Shown here: piece after piece, positions 25,100 through 34,315 of the stretch
How the letters are laid out: each line of letters opens with the position of its first letter
Position numbering within the stretch: position 1 is the stretch's first letter
Assembly (NCBI GenBank): GCA_029959295.1
Contig: JASCOH010000002.1
Coordinates: forward strand, 372,001 to 436,000
Reading direction: 5' to 3'
Source of the DNA: Flavobacteriaceae bacterium PS02334
GTDB lineage: Bacteria; Bacteroidota; Bacteroidia; Flavobacteriales; Flavobacteriaceae
DNA: 64,000 nt
Position numbers and translations under genes: made by a program
The notes under the pieces: generated by a model
What the model was told of the DNA's origin: nothing
The model's database searches: none
What the model saw: only the letters and a program-made list of their open reading frames with translations

Positions 25100-26035
25100 T
25101 TAATTTTGCGCTACAACTTTTGCTTCTTCCTTTTTTTGAGTTTCACTTTTTGGTGCCTTTTCATCCACCCAAACATCGCCTTCTGGAGCTTTTCCATCTT
25201 TTGGATTAGAGCCTTGAAGTGATAAGACATAACTCGCCACTTGCTGAATTTCGGATGGTTTTAAAGTTCCTTTCCAGGCTACCATTCCTTTGCCATCACG
25301 TCCACCTTCGGTAATCGTATGGAAAACATTTTTAATGCCTCCGCCTAAAATCCAGTGATTGTCCGTTAAGTTTGGCCCGATTGCACCTCCTGCATCAGGT
25401 CGGTGACACGGAATGCAATTGGCTTCAAATATTTGTTTACCGGAAGCAATATCGCCAGCGTCTGTCAGCAAAGTCACGGTTTCAAAATCGATCAGATCTT
25501 TGGCAGTTTTTTTATATTCTTCTACGGCAATTTTCGCTTCAGCCATCTCCGTTTCAAATTCCTGCGTCTGGTTTTGGTCGCCGAAAATGTGGTATTTTGC
25601 TAGATAAATGAAGGCGAAAATGATGCAGGCATAGAATAATTTTGTCCACCAGGGCGGCAAATCATTATCTAATTCTTTGATTCCGTCATAATCGTGTTCT
25701 AACAAAAGCGCGCCTTCGTCTTCAATTGGTCTTGATTTTACAAACCATTTTTTGATTTTCAGATACAATTTGCTTTCGGTAATCGGAATGCTTTCCGCTT
25801 CTTCCAACTGTTTTCTTTGTTCATCCGTAAGCAAATGATATGTCACATTATCAACCGCGCTCGCTACGATTTCAATCGCAATTAGCAAAAAAAGAAAGAC
25901 GGCTAAAAACACAGAAATCATCGGATATTTTAGGAAAGCCGGTCTGTCGCCAGAGTCCACGAAATATTCCATGGCCATGAAAACAGAAAAGAAAATAACG
26001 GGGACGCGGAGATAAACTGGAACTAGTTTTTTCAT
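25100..26035 (-). CDS. ccoP: cbb3 oxidase subunit III, monohaem CcoP
   Basis: 311 aa. Two N-terminal membrane helices (about 8-24 and 36-58) precede the CcoP N-terminal domain with EHDYDGIKELDNDLPPWW and a third helix (KLFYACIIFAFIYLAKYHIFG). Then one cytochrome c domain with a single haem motif CIPCH (near 206) and distal Met in GKGMVAWKGTL. Proteobacterial CcoP has two CxxCH motifs; only one is present. The tail is Lys/Glu/Pro-rich. Operon position between ccoQ and ccoG is standard. Confidence 0.93.
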   Translation of the reverse strand: MKKLVPVYLRVPVIFFSVFMAMEYFVDSGDRPAFLKYPMISVFLAVFLFLLIAIEIVASAVDNVTYHLLTDEQRKQLEEAESIPITESKLYLKIKKWFVKSRPIEDEGALLLEHDYDGIKELDNDLPPWWTKLFYACIIFAFIYLAKYHIFGDQNQTQEFETEMAEAKIAVEEYKKTAKDLIDFETVTLLTDAGDIASGKQIFEANCIPCHRPDAGGAIGPNLTDNHWILGGGIKNVFHTITEGGRDGKGMVAWKGTLKPSEIQQVASYVLSLQGSNPKDGKAPEGDVWVDEKAPKSETQKKEEAKVVAQN

Positions 26036-26046
26036 GATTTCTACTC

Positions 26047-26235
26047 TTAAATGTTATCGATTTCGTTTTCATCCTCGAACGGAATGTGGCTCAATTCAGT
26101 GATTTTTTCTTTTTTGTAAGTATACGTCCAAGTGTAAAGCACTAGGAAGAAGATGAAGAAAATGAGCAGTGAAATGATGGGATAAATCTCAATTCCAGAG
26201 ATGGTATCCATATTATGTTTGATAAATTTTAGCAT
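26047..26235 (-). CDS. ccoQ: CcoQ-like small cbb3 subunit
   Basis: 62 aa, one membrane helix (YPIISLLIFFIFFLVLYTWTYTY), then a short charged tail (KKEKITELSHIPFEDENEIDN). Size, topology and position between ccoNO and ccoP identify it as CcoQ/FixQ-like, which stabilises the oxidase complex. Sequence alone would not be enough. Confidence 0.85.
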   Translation of the reverse strand: MLKFIKHNMDTISGIEIYPIISLLIFFIFFLVLYTWTYTYKKEKITELSHIPFEDENEIDNI

Positions 26236-26244
26236 CGCAATTGA

Positions 26245-28434
26245 TTATTTAGGTTGTGCTTCTTTGACTTTGATATCGGTTCCCATGCGCTGCAAATAAG
26301 CAATCATCGAAATAATTTCTCTCTGATACATCGGAATAAACGGGTCGCCTTTTGCAGCTGCCGCTTTTCGGCTTTCTTCATAGCTTTTTCTGAAATCAGG
26401 ATCGGTATAAAGATTTTTTTCAATAGAAAGAGCTTGGTTTTCAATCGCTTTTTGGGCGTTTGCAATTTCTTCTTTTGTGTAGGGAACGCCTAGTTTTGCC
26501 ATGACTTCCATCTTGGTTTCTATCTCTGAATAATCCATTTTTTCATTGTCAAAAAGCCATTTATACGAAGGCATTATTGAACCTGCAGAAGTACTTCTGG
26601 GATCCCACATGTGGTTAAAATGCCAGTTGTCAGAGTATTTTCCGCCGACTCTCATCAAATCTGGGCCAGTTCTTTTTGATCCCCACAAAAACGGATGGTC
26701 ATATACGTATTCACCTGATTTTGAATATTCTCCATAACGTTCTACTTCAGATCTGAATGGTCGGATCATTTGCGAATGACAACCTACACAACCTTCTCTG
26801 ATATATAAATCTCGTCCTTCTAATTCCAACGGCGTATAAGGTTTAACCGCGGCAATTGTCGGGATGTTTGATTTTACCATAATTGTCGGCACAATCTGGA
26901 TAATTCCTCCAATCAACACCGCAACCGTCGCCAAGATTGTCAACTGAATGGGTCTTCTTTCTAACCAAGGATGGAATTTTTCGCCCTTGATTCTTTTGTT
27001 TGTAATTTTTTGCAACGCTGGAGCTTCCGCCAATTCATCTTCAACTGCTTTTCCTTGTTTTACGGTTTTGATAATATTATAAACCAAGACAATTAATCCG
27101 ATTAAATATAACGTACCGCCAATGGCTCGCATCCAATACATAGGCATGATGGAAGTCACGGTTTCCAAGAAATTTCCATAGACCAAAGTCCCGTCAGGAT
27201 TGAATTGTTTCCACATAGAAGCTTGGGCAAAGCCCGCAACATACATCGGAAGCGTGTATAAAATGATTCCCAAAGTGCCAATCCAGAAATGGAAATTTGC
27301 CAATTTTGTAGAATATAAAGACGTTTTTGTCATTCGAGGAATCAGCCAGTAAATCATACCAAAAGTCATGAAACCGTTCCAAGCCAAAGCACCAACGTGC
27401 ACGTGTGCAACGATCCAGTCAGTAAAGTGGGCAATGGCATTCACATTTTTCAATGATAACATCGGGCCTTCAAAAGTCGCCATCCCGTAACCGGTAATCG
27501 CTACTACAAAGAATTTCAAAACCGGTTCTGTTCGAACTTTATCCCAAACACCGCGAAGCGTTAGAAGCCCGTTGATCATTCCTCCCCAAGACGGTGCAAT
27601 CAGCATGATTGAAAATACAACACCCAGATTTTGAGCCCATTCTGGCAAAGCAGAATATAATAAATGGTGCGGACCAGCCCAGATATAAATGAAAATTAAC
27701 GACCAAAAGTGGATAATGGAAAGTCGGTAAGAATACACTGGTCGGTTGGCTGCTTTTGGAACAAAATAATACATCAGGCCAAGAAACGGAGTTGTCAAGA
27801 AAAACGCAACTGCATTATGACCGTACCACCATTGAACTAAAGCATCTTGAACTCCTGCATATACTGAATAACTTTTTAAAGCATTGACTGGCAAAGCCAA
27901 ACTGTTGAAAATATGCAAAACCGCAACGGTAATAAATGTGGCCAAGTAAAACCAAATCGCAACATACAGATGGCGTTCTCTTCTGCGTAAAATTGTTCCG
28001 ATCATATTGATTCCGAAGACGACCCAAACCACTGCAATTGCAATGTCAATCGGCCATTCCAATTCTGCATATTCTTTAGAAGAAGTATATCCTAAAGGCA
28101 AAGTAATCGTTGCAGCAACAATAATAAACTGCCAAGCCCAAAAGTTGATCTTGCTCAAAGTATCGTTAAACATTCTGGCTTTCAGCAATCGCTGCAACGA
28201 ATAATAAACTCCGGCAAAAATGGCGTTACCGACGAAGGCGAAAATCACGGCATTCGTATGAAGCGGACGCAATCTTCCATAACTCAGCCACGAAATTCCG
28301 TCGGTAAGATTTGGAAAAAGATACATCGAGGCGATTAAAAGCCCGACAAGCATCCCAACCGCACCCCAAAATATGGTAGCGTAAAGAAAATTCTTTACAA
28401 TTTTGTTGTCATAATAAAACTGTTGTACTTCCAT
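26245..28434 (-). CDS. ccoN: cbb3 cytochrome oxidase subunits I and II fused (CcoN-CcoO)
   Basis: 729 aa. Residues 1-480 are CcoN with about 12 membrane helices. The haem/copper ligands lie in RPLHTNAVIFAFVG, WWYGHNAVAFFLTTPFLGLMYYFVPK, WAGPHHLLYSALPEW and TDWIVAHVHVGALAWNGF. Residues about 500-729 are CcoO: an anchor helix and one haem c motif CVGCHSQMIRPF. The fusion of N and O is characteristic of Bacteroidota. It is the high-affinity terminal oxidase for microaerobic respiration, with CcoQ and CcoP encoded just downstream. The start ATG at 28434 lies 20 bases after ccoS. Confidence 0.96.
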   Translation of the reverse strand: MEVQQFYYDNKIVKNFLYATIFWGAVGMLVGLLIASMYLFPNLTDGISWLSYGRLRPLHTNAVIFAFVGNAIFAGVYYSLQRLLKARMFNDTLSKINFWAWQFIIVAATITLPLGYTSSKEYAELEWPIDIAIAVVWVVFGINMIGTILRRRERHLYVAIWFYLATFITVAVLHIFNSLALPVNALKSYSVYAGVQDALVQWWYGHNAVAFFLTTPFLGLMYYFVPKAANRPVYSYRLSIIHFWSLIFIYIWAGPHHLLYSALPEWAQNLGVVFSIMLIAPSWGGMINGLLTLRGVWDKVRTEPVLKFFVVAITGYGMATFEGPMLSLKNVNAIAHFTDWIVAHVHVGALAWNGFMTFGMIYWLIPRMTKTSLYSTKLANFHFWIGTLGIILYTLPMYVAGFAQASMWKQFNPDGTLVYGNFLETVTSIMPMYWMRAIGGTLYLIGLIVLVYNIIKTVKQGKAVEDELAEAPALQKITNKRIKGEKFHPWLERRPIQLTILATVAVLIGGIIQIVPTIMVKSNIPTIAAVKPYTPLELEGRDLYIREGCVGCHSQMIRPFRSEVERYGEYSKSGEYVYDHPFLWGSKRTGPDLMRVGGKYSDNWHFNHMWDPRSTSAGSIMPSYKWLFDNEKMDYSEIETKMEVMAKLGVPYTKEEIANAQKAIENQALSIEKNLYTDPDFRKSYEESRKAAAAKGDPFIPMYQREIISMIAYLQRMGTDIKVKEAQPK

Positions 28435-28454
28435 AAAAAAATATATTATAGGAT

Positions 28455-28673
28455 TTAAAGATTTAAAAAATTAAAGAGACGACGTTTCGCTTTCGGGCTT
28501 TTGCCTATTGGCTTTTCAACTTTTGTCTTGACTAATTCATCGTCAAAAAGCATTCTGACTGATGGCGTATAATCGTCATCATATTGGCCACTTTTCACTG
28601 CTCTGATAAAAGCGATAAAGAAGCAAACAGCAACAACGATGCTGATGGAGATTAATAAATAGATGACGCTCAT
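28455..28673 (-). CDS. ccoS: CcoS, cbb3 maturation protein
   Basis: 72 aa with one membrane helix (IYLLISISIVVAVCFFIAFIRAV) followed by the CcoS signature KSGQYDDDYTPSVRMLFDDE. CcoS is required for cofactor insertion into CcoN. First gene of the operon; its promoter carries an FNR-type site. Confidence 0.93.
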   Translation of the reverse strand: MSVIYLLISISIVVAVCFFIAFIRAVKSGQYDDDYTPSVRMLFDDELVKTKVEKPIGKSPKAKRRLFNFLNL

Positions 28674-28692
28674 ATCCTTAATTTTATGTTAA

Positions 28693-28736
28693 CAAAGTTA
28701 GTTTGGCAGTGATTCAAATAATATGATATTTATCAT
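28693..28736 (-). promoter_or_regulatory. ccoS-ccoNOQPGH promoter with FNR-type site
   Basis: Minus strand: ATGATATTTATCAT-type palindrome (28723-28736) then TAACTTTG (28700-28693), a full -7 match. Centre to last G is 36.5 bases, identical to hemN. The palindrome overlaps the stop codon end of ccoI. Confidence 0.75.
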
Positions 28737-31129
28737 GCTTTGCCATTTTTTGTATTTAATTTCTTAGCATAATAATTGCTCGACAAAGTCACGAAACTGA
28801 TAATGGTGACGGTGCTTAACGGCATAATAATAGCAGCAACCAAAGGCGATAATTTACCACTTATTGCAAAGGCCAAGCCCACAACATTATACAATAACGA
28901 AAGCGTAAAACTGCGCTTGATAATCAAGATTGCTTTCTTGGAAAGGTTCAGGAAATAGCTAATTTTTGAGAATTCAGTTGCATCTAAAATTCCGTCGCAG
29001 GCAGGCGAGAAGACATTTACATTTTCAGAAATTGAAATCCCGACGTTGCTTTGCGCCAAAGCTCCGGCGTCATTTAAACCATCGCCGATCATCATGATGT
29101 TGTGTCCTTTTTCTTGGAGGTTTTTGATAAAATGCAGTTTCTGTTCCGGTCTTTGGTTAAAGACTAATTCGGTGTTTTTTGGAAGCAGTTTTTCCAGCAT
29201 TTCACGTTCGCCGTCATTGTCGCCAGAAAGAATTTTGACTTTGTAATCCTTGCGTAAGTTTTTAAATAACTTTTCTAGACCATTTCGATATTGGTTCTCA
29301 AAAATATATTTTCCCATGTAATTTCCGTTGATGGAAATATAAACTGCAGTCTGATGGTGCGCTTTTTCATCGGCATAATTGACATACGAAGAAGAACCTA
29401 TTTTTATGAAATTTCCATCAATAAAACCCTGGATTCCTTTTCCTGTAATTTCTTCAAATTGGTCAACATTTTGAATTTCAAAAGGAGGAAGAAAATCATA
29501 CAATCTCCGGCTTAACGGATGATTTGAACCGCGAAGCAGATTTTTCACGTAGGATAATTCCTTTGTACTAAAACCAGTGCCGCTGAAAATTATGTCTGAT
29601 TTTTTATTGGTCGTAATGGTTCCGGTTTTGTCAAAAACAATCATGTCGACTTTGGCCAATTGCTCGATTACGACCGCATTTTTAAGGTAGAATTTCTGGT
29701 TTCCCATGATTCTTAAAATATTTCCCATCGTAAAAGGCGCGGTCAATGCCAAAGCACATGGACAGGCTACAATTAGAATCGCCGTGAAGACATTGAAGGC
29801 TGTATTTGTATCTATAAAAATCCAATATCCGAAGGAAATAAAAGCAATCAAAAGCAACGCTGGAGTGAAATAACGGCTGATGGCGTCGGTAATTGTCTTG
29901 TGCTTGATGTCAATTTTTTTCTGGAATACGTCATTGCTCCACAATTGCGTCAGGTAACTTTGGGAAACTGAATTTAGCACTTCCATTTCGATGACTTTGC
30001 CCAATTGCTTGCCTCCAGCGAAGATTTTATCGCCAGATTTTTTAGGAATTGGAATAGCTTCTCCGGTTACAAAACTATAATCGATCTGGCATTCTTCGCT
30101 TATCAGAATTCCGTCCACGGGAATCAATTCTTGGTTGCGAATCAATAATCTGTCACCTTTTTTTATGTCATAAACCGGAACAGAAACTTCTTCTTTTTTG
30201 GAATTTATCTGAGTGACCGCAATCGGAAAATACGATTTGAAATCCCTTTCGAAGGAAAGAAAATTATAGGTTTTCTGCTGGAACATTTTACCCAAAAGCA
30301 TGAAGAAAACCAGCGCTGTCAAACTGTCGAAAAAACCTTGGCCATAGCCAAAAATAATATCGATGGTGCTTCTGATGAACATCACGATGATTCCCAAAGC
30401 AATCGGAATATCGATATTGAACATTTTTGCACGGATGCTTTTATAGGCCGAAACGTAGTAACCGCTGGCAGAATAGAAGAAGGAGGGAAGCGAAAGTGCG
30501 AAAATCAGCCAGCGAAAAAAACCGCGGTACTGGTTGAGCCAAAATTCTTCGACTTCAAAATATTCTGGAAAAGAAAGCAGCATGATATTTCCAAAACAGA
30601 AGAAAGCAACGCCAACTTTATAGGTCAGGCTTCTGTCGATTTTGGCTTTGCCACTTTCATAATTTTCCAATGAAATATAAGGTTCGTAGCCAATTGAACA
30701 CAGCATCAAGACAATTTCTTTCAGCGTAGTTTCTTCAGAATTGAAAATAATGCGCACTTTTTTCTCATGGAAATTTACCTGCGAAGTGCTGATTCCTTTT
30801 TGAAGCTTGTGTAAATTTTCCAGAATCCAAATGCACGAACTGCAGTGAATATGAGGAATGTAAAGTGAAACGATGTTCGTTTTGTCTTCTTCAAAATCCA
30901 ATAATTTTGCAACGATTTTGTCATTGTCTAAAAAGTCATATTTTCCATTAATTTCTTGCGGGGTTGCGCCTGGCATCCTTTCGAAATCATAATAAGAAGT
31001 GAGTCCGTTTTCGCTGAAAATCTCGTACACGGTTTTGCATCCGTTGCAACAAAATGATTTTTCATCAAAAACAATTTCTTCTTTTTTTATAATATCTAAC
31101 CCGCAATGGAAACAGTTTTGTGTGTCCAT
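28733..31129 (-). CDS. ccoI: Copper-transporting P1B ATPase for cbb3 oxidase
   Basis: 798 aa from ATG 31129; a further-upstream Met at 31153 would precede the predicted transcription start. N-terminal metal region with CFHCG and CCNGCKTVYEIF, then an HMA-like domain (IPHIHCSSCIWILENLHKL). ATPase motifs: CPCAL in the transport helix (VACPCALALTAPF), phosphorylation site DKTGTITTNKKS, HP in SNHPLS and GDGLNDAGAL. CcoI/FixI exports copper needed for CcoN. It lies directly upstream of ccoS and divergent from the Crp/Fnr gene. Confidence 0.94.
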   Translation of the reverse strand: MDTQNCFHCGLDIIKKEEIVFDEKSFCCNGCKTVYEIFSENGLTSYYDFERMPGATPQEINGKYDFLDNDKIVAKLLDFEEDKTNIVSLYIPHIHCSSCIWILENLHKLQKGISTSQVNFHEKKVRIIFNSEETTLKEIVLMLCSIGYEPYISLENYESGKAKIDRSLTYKVGVAFFCFGNIMLLSFPEYFEVEEFWLNQYRGFFRWLIFALSLPSFFYSASGYYVSAYKSIRAKMFNIDIPIALGIIVMFIRSTIDIIFGYGQGFFDSLTALVFFMLLGKMFQQKTYNFLSFERDFKSYFPIAVTQINSKKEEVSVPVYDIKKGDRLLIRNQELIPVDGILISEECQIDYSFVTGEAIPIPKKSGDKIFAGGKQLGKVIEMEVLNSVSQSYLTQLWSNDVFQKKIDIKHKTITDAISRYFTPALLLIAFISFGYWIFIDTNTAFNVFTAILIVACPCALALTAPFTMGNILRIMGNQKFYLKNAVVIEQLAKVDMIVFDKTGTITTNKKSDIIFSGTGFSTKELSYVKNLLRGSNHPLSRRLYDFLPPFEIQNVDQFEEITGKGIQGFIDGNFIKIGSSSYVNYADEKAHHQTAVYISINGNYMGKYIFENQYRNGLEKLFKNLRKDYKVKILSGDNDGEREMLEKLLPKNTELVFNQRPEQKLHFIKNLQEKGHNIMMIGDGLNDAGALAQSNVGISISENVNVFSPACDGILDATEFSKISYFLNLSKKAILIIKRSFTLSLLYNVVGLAFAISGKLSPLVAAIIMPLSTVTIISFVTLSSNYYAKKLNTKNGKA

Positions 31130-31150
31130 AATTTGCTCATTTACCTGATG

Positions 31151-31211
31151 CAAAGTTTGGAAATCATGGCTGTTTAAAATATGATATTTGTCATGCTTTT
31201 GTTTATCTTTG
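31151..31211. promoter_or_regulatory. Shared ccoI / crp-fnr intergenic FNR-type site
   Basis: ATGATATTTGTCAT at 31181-31194. For ccoI (minus) a 7/8 -7 element AAACTTTG lies at 31158-31151, again 36.5 bases from the palindrome centre. For the regulator (plus) TATCTTTG lies at 31204-31211, only 23.5 bases away, so the site would overlap the -33 region. This predicts activation of ccoI and autorepression of the regulator from a single site. Confidence 0.65.
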
Positions 31212-31232
31212 CAAAATTAAACACCACCAATA

Positions 31233-31913
31233 ATGAGCAAGTGTGAACAATGTATCGTACGCGAATTCAGCTCACTAAAAGCATTAAACAAAGACGAACT
31301 GCTGAAAATTGCGAACTGCAAATCTTCGTATACCATCAAAAAAGGCGAGCCGATTTTTGAGGAAGGAGAAAATGTAAACGGAATTTTCTGCGTAAAAGAC
31401 GGCGTCTGCAAACTCTCGAAATTGAGTCCGAATGGCAAAGACCAGATTGTAAAACTGGTTTCAAAAGGCGAACTTTTGGGCCAGCGATCGATGATCAGCG
31501 ATGAGCCTGTGAATCTGAGCGCTATTGCTTTAGAAGACATGGAAGTGTGTTTTATTCCCAAAAGCGAAATCATGGGACTGTTTACCCAGAACAACAATTT
31601 TTCGATGAATGTGATGAAAGCGATCTGCGGGGATTTGAAGGAAGCCGACGATCACATGGTCAATATGGCGCAAAAAACTGTTAAAGAAAGACTTGCGGAA
31701 ACGTTATTATATTTGAAAGATACTTTTGGAACAAATGAGGACCAAAGTTTAAAAACCCAATTGTCACGCGAAGAATTGGCCAGCATGATCGGCACTGCGA
31801 CGGAAAGTTGCATCAGATTATTGTCAGATTTCAATAAAAATGGCTTGATTGAAATTAAAGGGAAAAAGATTTATCTGAAAGATATTTCCAAGCTGAAACG
31901 TGAGGCGAATTAA
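31233..31913 (+). CDS. Crp/Fnr-family regulator, candidate controller of hemN and cco genes
   Basis: 226 aa. Cyclic-nucleotide-type beta-roll (about 20-130; KKGEPIFEEGENVNGIFCVKDGVCKLSKL), dimer helix and a Crp HTH (LSREELASMIGTATESCIRLLSDFNKNGLIEIKGKKIYL). Recognition helix TESCIRLL keeps the Glu and Arg of FNR. The N-terminus is MSKCEQC, with further Cys at 29, 53 and 59; some could bind an Fe-S cluster as in FNR, but the spacing differs. Divergent from ccoI across a 14-bp palindrome that recurs at hemN and ccoS. Confidence 0.9.
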   Translation: MSKCEQCIVREFSSLKALNKDELLKIANCKSSYTIKKGEPIFEEGENVNGIFCVKDGVCKLSKLSPNGKDQIVKLVSKGELLGQRSMISDEPVNLSAIALEDMEVCFIPKSEIMGLFTQNNNFSMNVMKAICGDLKEADDHMVNMAQKTVKERLAETLLYLKDTFGTNEDQSLKTQLSREELASMIGTATESCIRLLSDFNKNGLIEIKGKKIYLKDISKLKREAN

Positions 31914-34295
31914 TTATTGAACCATCGGAAAATAAAGGTGGAAAGTCGCGCCTTTATTGACTTCAGATGTTGCTTCAATGAGAGCATTATGGTTTTCTGC
32001 AATTTTATTACAAATCGCCAAGCCAATTCCAGTTCCTTCATATTCGCCTTTTCCGTGCAATCTTTGGAAGACTTCGAAAATTTTTGAGGCATATTCTTGA
32101 CTGAAGCCAATTCCGTTATCAGCAACCGTGATGTGAAGGTATTGCTTATCTTGGAACATATTTTTGTTTCCGATTTTGTTTCCTTTTACGATTTTAGACG
32201 TAATTCGAATTACCGGCGCTACATCAGGTTTTGTAAATTTCAGTGCATTCGAAATTAAATTCAGGAAAAGTTGTCGCAATTGAAATGGAATCGCACTGAT
32301 TTCAGGCATTTTGCTAATTTCCAGCTTGCCGTTTTTCTCTTGTAAAGTTTCTGCAAATTCAGATTGCATTTCACCTAAAAGTAGGTTCAAGTCTGTTTTT
32401 TCGTATACTTTTTCTGAAGAATTGGTTCGAGAATAAGTCAGCAAATCATTGATCAAAGTTTTCATTCGATTGGCGGCGAGCAGCATTCTCGAAAAGTTTC
32501 GCTTTCCTAATTCTGACAAATTTTCAAAATCATTTTCTTTTATGATACTTCCAAAAGTTTGGATTTTCCGTAAAGGTTCTTGCAAGTCATGGCTTGAAAT
32601 ATAAGCAAAGGAAGAAAGTTCCTTATTCATGTTTTCAAGTTCGATATTCGCTTTTTTAAGCTCTTTTGTACGCTCTTCAACAAGATTTTCAAGTTTCTTC
32701 TGGAATGTTTTATGGTCTTCAATATCTGTACTGGTTCCGACCCATTGCAAAACATTTCCCTTTTCATCTTTTTGGGCAGTGGCACGGCTTAATTGCCAGC
32801 GGTAAACGCCGTCATTTCTACGAAATCGATGCTCAAATTTAAAATCTTCTCCAGTATTTACAGCATGTAGCCATTGGCTGATGTTTTCTTCGCGGTCTTC
32901 AGGATGCACAATATCTATCCAGCCTCCGTTTGAAACTTCCTGATTAGTCATGCCAGAATATTTGAAGACAGAATCACTGAAATAATCTAAATTTCCATTG
33001 GGATCACTTGTCCAAATAAACTGCGGAATTGAACTTGCAAGAAGTCTGAATTTTTCTTCACTCTTGCGCAATGCTTCTTCTGCATCCTTGCTGTCAGTGA
33101 TGTCAATCATTACTTTTGAAGCACCGACAATCGCTCCGGTTTCATTATATAAAGGTTGGGGATGAACAATCACGTGGCGTTTTTCGCCATTTTCGCGATA
33201 CATGTAGATTTCTTCCTGAATTGATCTTTGTTCTTTAAAAGCCATTGCCATTGGACACAAATCTTTTGGAATCGAAGTTCCATCAAGTTTGGATAATTTA
33301 TAGGAACCGCACCAGCGATCTTTTCCAGTAATTGGTTTTCTTCCCCATAATACTTCGGCGGCTTGATTGTGCAAGTCAATATACCCTTTATTATCAATGG
33401 TATACATCGCGACTGGAAGCGTTTCAATCAAGTGGATGTGTCTTTTTTGTGAAGTTTCTTTGATTTTTCTGGCTTTTACGCGGTCAGTTGCGTCTGTAAC
33501 CGTACACATGATGCCGTAGACCTCATTGCTGGTGTCAAATAAAGGCAGGTATTCGAAGTCAAGATAGAAAGTTTTTCTTCCGTCATGGGAATCAACATGT
33601 GCCAAAGATTCATTTTCACGATGCGGAATGCCAGTTTCCATTACTTTTTTAAGCAAATTTGCATAAGATTGCTCCCGAAGTTCTGGAAAAACGTCTAAGA
33701 GGCTTCGTCCTGAAACTTCTGCAAAATCTTTACGCCAAATTGCTTCCATGGCTTTATTTGAAATGTCGATAATAAAATCTTTTCCTTTCAAAATGACCAT
33801 TGCAATACTCGACTGCGATACAATGTTTCTGAATTCTTTTTCTTGAAGTTCGGTGTTTTTTAATGACTTTGAGGGTGCGTTAAATTCCTCTTTTTCATGC
33901 AGTTCATTATTTTCTATGTGCTGAAAAGAAGTACCTGATTGCAATTTTAATTCTATAATTTGGAGCAATAACAGAAAATTGTCAACTTTAAGTTCAAAAT
34001 TTGGAAAGCCATTTTGAGCCTCTTCAATTTTATTTTTTTTGTAGAGTGAAATCAGCGCGTGGGCAGTTTCGTTTATGGCATTATGAATATTTGATAAATC
34101 TTGAGCTTCAGGGATATGCTGTATTTTTTTTAGCCCTACGGAATCAATCCAGTTATTGGAAGTTTTTTCTATGTCCAAAAGAAATTCTTCTTCATTGATT
34201 TCAGCACCAAGCAAGTAAGAACGAAGCTTCGTTTTATATAGAATCTTCTCGGTTCTTGCTTTATTAAAATCAATTTCAGTAGTATTCTTATCCAT
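31914..34295 (-). CDS. Multi-PAS histidine kinase, cytoplasmic
   Basis: 793 aa with no membrane segment. An N-terminal helical region (1-150) is followed by three PAS domains (about 155-270, 285-405 and 415-530, the last with the PAC HRFRRNDGVYRWQLSRA). A coiled coil leads to HisKA SSFAYISSHDLQEPLRKIQTF (phospho-His near 567). The ATPase has NLISNALKFTK, DNGIGFSQEYASKIFEVFQRLHG and GTGIGLAICNKI. A response-regulator gene ends 20 bases upstream, so the two probably work together. Paralogue of the kinase at 9162. Confidence 0.92.
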   Translation of the reverse strand: MDKNTTEIDFNKARTEKILYKTKLRSYLLGAEINEEEFLLDIEKTSNNWIDSVGLKKIQHIPEAQDLSNIHNAINETAHALISLYKKNKIEEAQNGFPNFELKVDNFLLLLQIIELKLQSGTSFQHIENNELHEKEEFNAPSKSLKNTELQEKEFRNIVSQSSIAMVILKGKDFIIDISNKAMEAIWRKDFAEVSGRSLLDVFPELREQSYANLLKKVMETGIPHRENESLAHVDSHDGRKTFYLDFEYLPLFDTSNEVYGIMCTVTDATDRVKARKIKETSQKRHIHLIETLPVAMYTIDNKGYIDLHNQAAEVLWGRKPITGKDRWCGSYKLSKLDGTSIPKDLCPMAMAFKEQRSIQEEIYMYRENGEKRHVIVHPQPLYNETGAIVGASKVMIDITDSKDAEEALRKSEEKFRLLASSIPQFIWTSDPNGNLDYFSDSVFKYSGMTNQEVSNGGWIDIVHPEDREENISQWLHAVNTGEDFKFEHRFRRNDGVYRWQLSRATAQKDEKGNVLQWVGTSTDIEDHKTFQKKLENLVEERTKELKKANIELENMNKELSSFAYISSHDLQEPLRKIQTFGSIIKENDFENLSELGKRNFSRMLLAANRMKTLINDLLTYSRTNSSEKVYEKTDLNLLLGEMQSEFAETLQEKNGKLEISKMPEISAIPFQLRQLFLNLISNALKFTKPDVAPVIRITSKIVKGNKIGNKNMFQDKQYLHITVADNGIGFSQEYASKIFEVFQRLHGKGEYEGTGIGLAICNKIAENHNALIEATSEVNKGATFHLYFPMVQ

Positions 34296-34315
34296 ACAAA
34301 AGATTTTCTTTCTGC

